Shown one piece after another: positions 1 through 5,005 of a stretch of 8,422 bases of DNA. Under the pieces are notes generated by a model. It had not been told where the DNA came from. It did no database searches and saw only the letters and a list, made by a program, of their open reading frames with translations. Location of the stretch: positions 1-8,422 of the forward strand of contig JBDKLD010000050.1 of the NCBI GenBank assembly GCA_039795715.1, written 5' to 3'. The translations under genes were made by a program, and so were the position numbers. This DNA comes from JAGOSA01 sp039795715 (GTDB taxonomy: Bacteria > Patescibacteriota > Minisyncoccia > Phycocordibacterales > UBA9973). How positions within the stretch are numbered: the stretch's first letter is position 1; each line of letters begins with the position of its first letter.

Positions 1-1
1 T

Positions 2-109
2 GGGGTTGTAAATGCGATTTTATCTAAGATCGTAAGGAGATTGGGCGCTATGCCTAGGTTCCGAAACGTTGGGCCGTTAGCGCCCGGTGTTGGTATATTC
101 ATTGCTTAG
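2..109 (+). CDS. possible 3' end of a hypothetical protein gene, cut by the window edge
   Basis: Reading frame 2 of the + strand is open from the window edge for 35 codons and ends at TAG (107-109). The last residues are RFRNVGPLAPGVGIFIA, preceded by a basic stretch (KIVRRLGAMPR). I do not recognise the family. The composition (basic patch, then Gly/Pro and hydrophobic residues) does not contradict a real C-terminus. However, a 35-codon open stretch can occur by chance, and the same bases contain a strong GC-rich stem (43-85) that could belong to a structured RNA. The stop lies in the loop of a 9-bp AT-rich hairpin (91-124), an arrangement also seen at the stop of the gene at 7996. The start is outside the window. 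Confidence is low. Confidence 0.35.
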   Translation, partial: GVVNAILSKIVRRLGAMPRFRNVGPLAPGVGIFIA

Positions 110-124
110 GTCAAAAATATACCA
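91..124. terminator. hairpin after or around the first stop codon, weak terminator candidate
   Basis: TGGTATATT (91-99) pairs perfectly with AATATACCA (116-124) around a 16-nt loop that contains the TAG at 107-109. The + strand continues with TAGTTTTG, only a short T run, so intrinsic termination is uncertain. On the minus strand the hairpin lies downstream of the tRNA-Val gene but has no T tract after it. Confidence 0.3.
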
Positions 125-160
125 TAGTTTTGAATAATACGCAACTTTAGATGATTTCTG

Positions 161-233
161 TGCGCGGTGCAGGAGTCGAACCTGCGACATCGTCAACGTC
201 AATGACGCGCTCTACCAACTGAGCTAACCGCGC
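161..233 (-). tRNA. tRNA-Val (anticodon GAC)
   Basis: The minus strand folds into a complete 73-nt cloverleaf. The acceptor stem is GCGCGGT/ACCGCGC with discriminator A. The D arm is GCTC-AGTTGGTA-GAGC. The anticodon stem is CGTCA/TGACG around the loop TTGACGT, giving anticodon GAC, which reads the valine codons GUC and GUU. The variable loop has five bases, and the T arm is GCAGG-TTCGACT-CCTGC. All stems pair without mismatch. The 3' CCA is not encoded (the genome continues CAGAAA after the discriminator), so it must be added by the CCA-adding enzyme. A promoter lies just upstream. Confidence 0.96.
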
Positions 234-248
234 TAATTTGGTGTGTAA

Positions 249-276
249 ATAGTACCAAAAAATCTGCTTTTTTCAA
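249..276 (-). promoter_or_regulatory. likely promoter of tRNA-Val
   Basis: On the minus strand TTGAAA (276-271) and TACTAT (254-249) are separated by 16 bp. Transcription would start near 242, about nine bases before the mature 5' end of the tRNA. The match is 5/6 at -35 and 4/6 at -10. Confidence 0.5.
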
Positions 277-301
277 TACCCATGGATGTTTCCAGATACT
301 G

Positions 302-329
302 TTGACAAAATCCTTAATATGTGGATAAT
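302..329 (+). promoter_or_regulatory. promoter of the 354-707 gene
   Basis: A perfect -35 hexamer TTGACA (302-307) is followed after 16 bp by GATAAT (324-329). Transcription would begin near 336, leaving a leader of about 18 nt. No Shine-Dalgarno-like purine run is visible before the ATG at 354. Confidence 0.65.
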
Positions 330-353
330 TATATAAACTAATCTTACTTTACA

Positions 354-707
354 ATGAAACAAACAGAAAATACCCTACTAATGGAAACCCTATATAATTA
401 TGCCTGGGCAAGAATAAATACAAACAATTCTATCCCAGTACTTGAAAAACTATCTGAAAGACCTAAGGCTAAAAAATGGTACGGTCTTTTGAGCATAGAT
501 AGTAAATTTTACGATACACTTATCGGACAGCTCCTTGTTGGAAAATACATTTCAGTTGAGGACGGTGTCGGAGAATCAGAAATTGATGGAAAAAATGTTA
601 TTTATCTAACACTAGCTTTTGATCCCGAACTCAGCAAAGATCAAGCCTACGCCGAGGTTGAAAAATATATTCAGAAAATATATTTAAAGCTAAACAGCAA
701 AAAATGA
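354..707 (+). CDS. hypothetical protein, 117 aa, family not recognised
   Basis: I do not recognise this protein. It is a soluble, mixed-charge protein with no signal peptide or membrane segment. The N-terminal half (residues 1-50) looks helical, with aromatic residues (LYNYAWARI, KKWYGLL). A central stretch around residues 55-88 (LIGQLLVGKYISVEDGVGE, then VIYLTLAF) looks like beta strands. The C-terminus (about 92-117) is a lysine-rich amphipathic helix. It is an isolated transcription unit: a near-consensus promoter precedes it, and a GC-rich terminator follows its TGA stop. It converges on obg. The start is the first ATG after the promoter. Its own strong promoter and clean terminator support a real gene. 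Confidence 0.75.
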   Translation: MKQTENTLLMETLYNYAWARINTNNSIPVLEKLSERPKAKKWYGLLSIDSKFYDTLIGQLLVGKYISVEDGVGESEIDGKNVIYLTLAFDPELSKDQAYAEVEKYIQKIYLKLNSKK

Positions 708-723
708 AAACGGAAGTTATACG

Positions 724-751
724 CCGCGCACCCAATGCGCGGTTTATTTTT
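724..751 (+). terminator. intrinsic terminator of the 354-707 gene
   Basis: CCGCGCA (724-730) pairs perfectly with TGCGCGG (736-742) around a 5-nt loop, followed by TTTATTTTTG. The T tract overlaps the TAA stop of the convergent obg gene (744-746). In the obg direction the same hairpin is not followed directly by a T run, so it would serve obg poorly, and no separate obg terminator is visible. Confidence 0.85.
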
Positions 752-1748
752 GTTCTTTTTTCTGTTCCTCAAGAAACTTCACCAAAGAATCAGAGACTGC
801 TTTTACTTCTTTGTCATCAAACATCGAAACCGCAAGCACATGTTTGGCGATTTTTTTAAACGATTTTACTTCTGTGGCGACGACTTTCGGATCTACCAAA
901 TCAGTCTTAGTGAGAATGATCACTTCGTCTTTATGTTCGATTCCCTTTTTATATTCTTCGAGCTCATGACGAATAGCTTTGTAGGCTTCAGTCATTCCCT
1001 TGCTCCCCTTTTCTAAATAATTTTCAAAAGAAATAAGATGCGTAATTATTTTGGTCTTTGTGATGTGACGCAAGAATTTCATGCCGAGACCTTTGCCTTC
1101 TGACGCGCCTTCGATGAGCCCCGGGATATCCGCAATGATGTAACCGTAGAAATCGCCGAGGTTTGGGTCAAGCGTAGTAAAAGCATAGTCACCTATTTTC
1201 GCGCGAGCACTCGTGAGCGCATTGAGCAAGCTGGATTTACCAGCATTTGGAAAACCGACGAGACCAATATCGGCGTAAAGTGAAAGTTCAATTTTAAACT
1301 TTGCTTGCTCACCATCTCTGCCAGGAGTTGCTCGCTGTGGCGCTTGGTTTGTCGAGCTCTTGAAATGTTCATTTCCTTTGCCACCCACACCACCTGCCAA
1401 AAGTTTTGCTCGGTCACCTGACTCTAAAAGCTCATAGCTACTGCCAGTAGTAAGATTTGTAATAGTTGAGCCAACAGGAAGTTTGACGATAGTATCTTCG
1501 CCGTCGCCGCCTTTTCTGCTCGAGCCTGCGCCATCTTCACCACGCCCAGCTTTAATTTTTTTCTTGGCTTTATAGTCAGACAAGATGAAAACATCGCGGA
1601 CAGCTTCCGCGATAATGTCACCTCCCTTGCCGCCGTCGCCACCGTTTGGACCACCACGGTCGATGAACTTTTCTTGGCGCCAACGAACAACGCCGTCGCC
1701 ACCGCGACCAGCATTTGCCTCTATTTCTATTTCATCTATCAGTGCCAT
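744..1748 (-). CDS. obg: GTPase Obg/CgtA
   Basis: Obg is a ribosome-associated GTPase that acts in late assembly of the large subunit. The 334-aa protein starts with the glycine-rich Obg fold (residues 1-160, with repeats such as GGPNGGDGGKGGD at 32-44), followed by the G domain. Visible motifs are the P-loop GFPNAGKS (165-172), switch I with TTLDPNLG (191-198), G3 DIPG (207-210) followed by LIEGASEGKGLG, G4 as TKTD (280-283) rather than NKxD, and a weak G5 around VSMF (307-310). The extra C-terminal OCT domain of many Obg proteins is absent, and the protein ends in a lysine/glutamate-rich helix. The ATG start fits the family N-terminus (MALIDEIEIEANAGRGGDG). It lies 22 bp after the MYG1-like gene and is probably the last gene of the yqeY-to-obg run. 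Confidence 0.96.
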   Translation of the reverse strand: MALIDEIEIEANAGRGGDGVVRWRQEKFIDRGGPNGGDGGKGGDIIAEAVRDVFILSDYKAKKKIKAGRGEDGAGSSRKGGDGEDTIVKLPVGSTITNLTTGSSYELLESGDRAKLLAGGVGGKGNEHFKSSTNQAPQRATPGRDGEQAKFKIELSLYADIGLVGFPNAGKSSLLNALTSARAKIGDYAFTTLDPNLGDFYGYIIADIPGLIEGASEGKGLGMKFLRHITKTKIITHLISFENYLEKGSKGMTEAYKAIRHELEEYKKGIEHKDEVIILTKTDLVDPKVVATEVKSFKKIAKHVLAVSMFDDKEVKAVSDSLVKFLEEQKKEQK

Positions 1749-1770
1749 ATAGTTTACTTACGACACCACT

Positions 1771-2694
1771 CTACGATTCTAATGCGATCTTGGCAAGTGT
1801 AATTGCTCCACCTTCAGATCTAGCATAAGCGACAAATCTGCCATTATGACAGAAAACTGCATCTTCTACGCCTGATTTTTCTACCAAGTCTCCATCACTC
1901 AGTCCTGCCCAAGATTCAGGAAAAGGCTTCCGCTTCTCAAATGAATTTTCAGAAACTGGGACTGTCTCTGCTGTCCATGTACCACCGTGGTTTGGGTAAA
2001 CAAAAAACTTTATTTCAGGCAAGAGTGCAAGTGTATGGATAAAATTGATACGCTCATAGTCTTTTGGAAAAACAACGAGCGATTTATTGTCGGTAGCATT
2101 GTACGTGCTGATAATTTGTCTTTGTGCTTCGATACCTGCAAGTTGCACTACCAAGTACCTTTGTAGAAAATCTTTGGCTTTCGTCACGGCTTTCATAAAA
2201 CACTCGTACATTTGAGCTTCATTACTTCTCTCTTCCCATGTTGGCTTCTCAATCATAAAATTGAGAGCGATACTGGGCGAGAAAACTCCTTCGATGAGAT
2301 TTTTAGAAATATCAAAACCATTGTCATTGGCATCTATTGCTGAGACAAGCTGGCTGTCGATTTTCTGCCAAAGCTCAGCATCCTGTCCACAAACAGTTGG
2401 ACCAATATGTTTCCAGACAAGACCAAATGCTGCGTACGGAACACCATTGTCTCGTATACCAGCACCGCCTTTCTGGTGGTGGTCAAATCGATTGCGGGAA
2501 GGATCATATTCTCCGCCAACATCGACAACATAGTCACCGGCTTTTATTTCATCTGGGTGGCGACTACGAACTATTTTTGCATGTGTATTTTCTGGTAATG
2601 AGATGAGTAATGTAGCTACGGCAAAAACATCATCAGTATGAAAAGACGCACTGTGAGTGACAATTGTTATTTCTTTTTTTGTGTTTTCATCCAT
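1771..2694 (-). CDS. MYG1 family protein (DHH-like metal-dependent hydrolase/exonuclease)
   Basis: This 307-aa protein spans the full MYG1/UPF0160 fold. The N-terminal metal-site motif HSASFHTDD (14-22) is followed by VVDVGGEYDPSRNRFDHHQ (56-74), whose DHH triad is D71-H72-H73. A further acidic motif, DANDNG, lies at 121-126. The C-terminal signature is FPESWAGLSDGDL (258-270) with SGVEDAVFCHNGRF (274-287). The family resembles DHH phosphoesterases, and the eukaryotic member MYG1 is reported to be a 3'-5' RNA exonuclease. A nuclease role here is therefore inferred, and the substrate cannot be told. The AGAGGT before the ATG (2705-2710) could serve as a Shine-Dalgarno site, and TAAAAT overlaps it at 2700-2705. 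The gene lies 57 bp after the DedA gene and 22 bp before obg. Confidence 0.92.
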   Translation of the reverse strand: MDENTKKEITIVTHSASFHTDDVFAVATLLISLPENTHAKIVRSRHPDEIKAGDYVVDVGGEYDPSRNRFDHHQKGGAGIRDNGVPYAAFGLVWKHIGPTVCGQDAELWQKIDSQLVSAIDANDNGFDISKNLIEGVFSPSIALNFMIEKPTWEERSNEAQMYECFMKAVTKAKDFLQRYLVVQLAGIEAQRQIISTYNATDNKSLVVFPKDYERINFIHTLALLPEIKFFVYPNHGGTWTAETVPVSENSFEKRKPFPESWAGLSDGDLVEKSGVEDAVFCHNGRFVAYARSEGGAITLAKIALES

Positions 2695-2751
2695 ACTTTA
2701 TTTTACCTCTTATTGATAAATACTTCATCTTTCTATGATTCCAATAAGCTT

Positions 2752-3381
2752 TTATTCTATTTCCTCCCAAACTTCCTTTTCCAAAATACCTTTTTTTGTT
2801 TCTGCTAACTCAATAAAGAAATGCATAATACGCTGTAAAATAACGAAAGCAACTAGAAATACCAAGAAGAGCAACATAAACTTTCTAATGTCATGGCTTA
2901 TATTAAATGCTGCGACACTAAAAATATAGCCAAGACCCATAGAGGCAAATGCCCAGACAAATGTCGAAACAATTTCAGCTTTGAAGTATGTCGTACGACG
3001 CACTTTCATAAAGCCTGAGTATATAAGTACAAGATTATTGAGTCCAAAAATAAACTTTGAGGCAAAAACTGACCAAAAAGGTTTCTCACGAAAATGCGGT
3101 AATAGTCCATTAACCTTCCTCACGACAAAGCGGAAAAAGCGACTCTTAGCATATTTTTCGCGTAGCAAGCGTCCAAGCCTGTACCCCAAAAAGGTTTTGG
3201 TCATTCCTCCTGCTATTGCGACCATATACGCATCACCGAAAGCGAAAGCTCCGATATGTGCGAGTACTCCAGTGACGATGAGCGTAAATTCCCCTTCAAT
3301 CACTACTCCGATAAAAACAATAAAATAGCCAGCGAGCTGGTGGTGTTGGACGAAATTGGTAATTGCATGGAAACTAAGCAT
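2752..3381 (-). CDS. DedA/VTT-domain membrane protein
   Basis: This is a polytopic inner-membrane protein of the DedA/VTT family, whose characterised members move lipids such as undecaprenyl phosphate or phosphatidylethanolamine between leaflets. From the ATG at 3381 it is 209 aa. An N-terminal helix leads into the conserved acidic entry region (VVIEGEF), a re-entrant hydrophobic loop (TLIVTGVLAHIGAF), GYRLGRLLR, a second half (FASKFIFGLNNLVLIYSG) and C-terminal membrane helices. The usual RFxPGxR-type motif is replaced by KFIFGLN, so the key proline and arginine are missing. An upstream TTG (3393) and GTG (3390) in frame would overlap the previous gene. I prefer the ATG because GGTGA lies 5 nt before it and its spacing from the previous stop is one base, suggesting translational coupling. 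Confidence 0.86.
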   Translation of the reverse strand: MLSFHAITNFVQHHQLAGYFIVFIGVVIEGEFTLIVTGVLAHIGAFAFGDAYMVAIAGGMTKTFLGYRLGRLLREKYAKSRFFRFVVRKVNGLLPHFREKPFWSVFASKFIFGLNNLVLIYSGFMKVRRTTYFKAEIVSTFVWAFASMGLGYIFSVAAFNISHDIRKFMLLFLVFLVAFVILQRIMHFFIELAETKKGILEKEVWEEIE

Positions 3382-3382
3382 A

Positions 3383-3721
3383 CTATTCACCAAAAGCTTT
3401 ATTCATTATCCAATTGAGAATGGAAATAACGAATGCTCCCCAAATAGCAGCCATAAAACTGTCGATTGTAAATCCGCTCACGACCGAGGCAATGAATTTA
3501 AAAAACAAACCGTTCAAAAGGACGGAAAAAAGTCCGAGTGTCAGGATATTGATGGGTAGTGTCAAAATAGTGACTATTGGCTTGATGACAGTATTGATGA
3601 AGCCAAGAATTGCAGCAACAGCGACTGCAGTGAGGATGCCTTTAACGTGAATGCCCGAAACAATAAGTGGCGTCGCGAGGACGGCAAGGGTGAGAATGAT
3701 CCAATGAATGAGTACTTTCAT
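3383..3721 (-). CDS. YvlD/phage holin family IV membrane protein
   Basis: This 112-aa protein is almost entirely hydrophobic, with about four membrane helices (roughly residues 3-22, 27-45, 50-75 and 85-107). The family signature is the stretch INTVIKPIVTILTLPINIL (42-60) followed by TLGLFSVLLNG. These proteins are annotated as phage holin family 4 or YvlD, but they are chromosomal membrane proteins of unknown function in many bacteria. I see no lysin or phage gene here, so a lytic role is unlikely. The ATG lies 6 nt after the yqeY stop, and the stop is one base from the preferred DedA start. The three genes are probably translated from one mRNA. Confidence 0.88.
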   Translation of the reverse strand: MKVLIHWIILTLAVLATPLIVSGIHVKGILTAVAVAAILGFINTVIKPIVTILTLPINILTLGLFSVLLNGLFFKFIASVVSGFTIDSFMAAIWGAFVISILNWIMNKAFGE

Positions 3722-3727
3722 AATAAT

Positions 3728-4183
3728 TTATTCGTTGAAAAGTGATTCGACAACTTCTTTGACTAATCCGCCATCGGCTTTGCCTTTGAGATCTTTCATC
3801 AATGTACCAGTGAGTTGTCCAGCTTTGGTCTTGTCTGTAATATTGAGTTCTTCTTTCTTGACGCGAGCAATCACCTCAATCTCTTCGCGACTCATCATCT
3901 CGGGTAAAAATTCTTCGAGCACATGGAGTTGAGCTTCCTCTTCGCGAGCGAGATCTTCACGAGCGCCAGCACGGTATTGAGAAATTGAATCTTTACGCTG
4001 TTTCGCGAGACGCATAATCACAGTCTGCGCTTCCTCATCAGTAAGTGAATCTTGAGGTGTTTTGCCTTTTGCAACGAGCTCGTTGATAAAAGTACTCGAC
4101 ATCCCACGTAAAGTGTCAAGACGAACAGAGTCCTTGGCTTTCATGGCTTCTTTTATACCTTCCTTGATTTTATCTTGTAACAT
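3728..4183 (-). CDS. yqeY: GatB/YqeY domain protein
   Basis: This 151-aa protein has the YqeY architecture. An N-terminal helical part (MLQDKIKEGIKEAMKAKDSVRLDTLRGM) is followed by the acidic LTDEEA and VIMRLAKQRKDSISQYRAGAREDLAREEEAQL. Then comes the LEEFLPEMMSREEIEVI hinge and a small C-terminal domain with GQLTGTLMKDLKGKADGGLV. The C-terminal part is homologous to the tail of GatB, the tRNA-binding subunit of the Glu-tRNA/Asp-tRNA amidotransferase. A stand-alone role in tRNA-dependent amidation is suspected for the family but not established. It is the first gene of the minus-strand run. The promoter-like TGGTAAAAT ends 6 nt before the ATG, so the mRNA is probably leaderless. Confidence 0.93.
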   Translation of the reverse strand: MLQDKIKEGIKEAMKAKDSVRLDTLRGMSSTFINELVAKGKTPQDSLTDEEAQTVIMRLAKQRKDSISQYRAGAREDLAREEEAQLHVLEEFLPEMMSREEIEVIARVKKEELNITDKTKAGQLTGTLMKDLKGKADGGLVKEVVESLFNE

Positions 4184-4189
4184 AGTGCC

Positions 4190-4198
4190 ATTTTACCA
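4190..4198 (-). promoter_or_regulatory. extended -10 promoter of yqeY
   Basis: The minus strand reads TGG-TAAAAT (4198 down to 4190), an extended -10 (TGn plus 5/6 of TATAAT). The hexamer ends 6 nt before the ATG at 4183, placing the predicted +1 at or next to the start codon. No good -35 is visible at 16-18 bp. Confidence 0.6.
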
Positions 4199-4225
4199 CG
4201 TCGAGATAAAATTTTCCTAAAGATA

Positions 4226-4234
4226 TGTTAAAAT
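4226..4234 (+). promoter_or_regulatory. extended -10 promoter of the exonuclease gene
   Basis: The + strand reads TGT-TAAAAT (4226-4234), followed by exactly 6 nt and the ATG at 4241. This is the mirror image of the yqeY promoter across the same 57-bp gap. No Shine-Dalgarno sequence is present, so a leaderless transcript is the simplest reading. Confidence 0.6.
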
Positions 4235-4240
4235 TGCTCT

Positions 4241-4957
4241 ATGGCATACAAACTTCTCTTTTTTGATACAGAAACCACCGGTAACCGCGAGGAAGACCGC
4301 TTGTGTCAGATTGCCTACAAATACGATGGCGAAACAGTAAGCGAGCTTTTCAAGCCCCCATTGCCGATCCAGATAGATGCCATGATGGTGCACCACATCA
4401 CGAACAAAATGATCGCCGACAAACCGACTTTTGAATTTTCTGCCACATATAAGCATCTTCACGATAAAGCACACGATGAAAACACTGTCTTCATCGCCCA
4501 CAATGCACCGTTCGATCTATCCATGCTCAAGCACGAAGGCATCATTCCAATAAAATCAATTTGTACGCTCAAAGTCGCTCGGGCAGTAGACGAAGCTGCG
4601 AAAATTCCTTCATACAAATTACAATACTTGCGCTACTTGCTCGACATCGATATCGAAGCCACCGCGCACGATGCGCTCGGCGACGTTTTGGTTTTGGAAA
4701 AAGTCTACGACTATTTTGAGAAAAAAGTTATCGAAAAAAATAGTTGCGACGCGGCTACAGCCATTGAAATCATGATGGAAATTTCTTCTAAGCCATCACT
4801 TTTACGCAACATCAATTTCGGTAAGCACAAAGGCAAGACAATCGAGGAAGTTGCCAAAGCTGACAAAGGCTATTTGGAGTGGCTCTACAATGAGAAAAAG
4901 AAAAATCCAAAAGACGAAGCTGATTGGCTGTATACGCTTGAGTATTATTTGAAGTAA
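4241..4957 (+). CDS. DEDDh-family 3'-5' exonuclease with ExoX-like C-terminal domain
   Basis: This 238-aa protein is predicted to remove nucleotides from 3' ends of DNA or RNA using two metal ions. All five DEDDh residues are visible: D9 and E11 in FDTETTG (Exo I), D92 in HNAPFDLSML (Exo II), and H143 and D148 in HDALGDVLVL (Exo III). A linker of about 25 residues leads to a compact C-terminal module (about 190-237) beginning INFGKHKGKTIEEV. That module matches the small domain found after the nuclease in ExoX-like proteins (formerly DUF3820). The substrate could be single-stranded DNA ends in repair, but RNA cannot be excluded. The ATG follows a TGTTAAAAT promoter by 6 nt. It is transcribed alone and ends at a terminator shared with dnaK. 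Confidence 0.92.
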   Translation: MAYKLLFFDTETTGNREEDRLCQIAYKYDGETVSELFKPPLPIQIDAMMVHHITNKMIADKPTFEFSATYKHLHDKAHDENTVFIAHNAPFDLSMLKHEGIIPIKSICTLKVARAVDEAAKIPSYKLQYLRYLLDIDIEATAHDALGDVLVLEKVYDYFEKKVIEKNSCDAATAIEIMMEISSKPSLLRNINFGKHKGKTIEEVAKADKGYLEWLYNEKKKNPKDEADWLYTLEYYLK

Positions 4958-4967
4958 ATTAAGAAAT

Positions 4968-5000
4968 AAAAAAAACCACTCAGTGATGAGTGATTTTTTT
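4968..5000. terminator. bidirectional intrinsic terminator between the exonuclease gene and dnaK
   Basis: The stem CACTCA (4977-4982)/TGAGTG (4987-4992) closes a GTGA loop. It has eight A's on the left (4968-4975) and seven T's on the right (4994-5000). On the + strand it gives a hairpin then a U tract 20 nt after the exonuclease stop. On the minus strand it gives the same hairpin then eight U's shortly after the dnaK stop at 5006. Confidence 0.88.
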
Positions 5001-5005
5001 ATAAT

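Noticed and set aside
43..85. An intrinsic terminator formed by the GC-rich stem
   Set aside because: The loop is 27 nt and no T tract follows on either strand.
735..1016. A + strand open frame across the 3' half of obg
   Set aside because: It is antisense to the conserved GTPase domain of obg, is very rich in Phe and Leu as expected of a shadow frame, and begins inside the terminator of the upstream gene.
705..1016. TGA at 705-707 read as glycine (alternative code), extending the 354-707 protein
   Set aside because: A strong intrinsic terminator begins 17 nt after the TGA, and the extension would run antisense through obg.
3383..3721. A prophage holin
   Set aside because: The family name includes phage holins, but there are no lysin, structural or integrase genes here, and the gene is packed between yqeY and dedA as in ordinary chromosomes.
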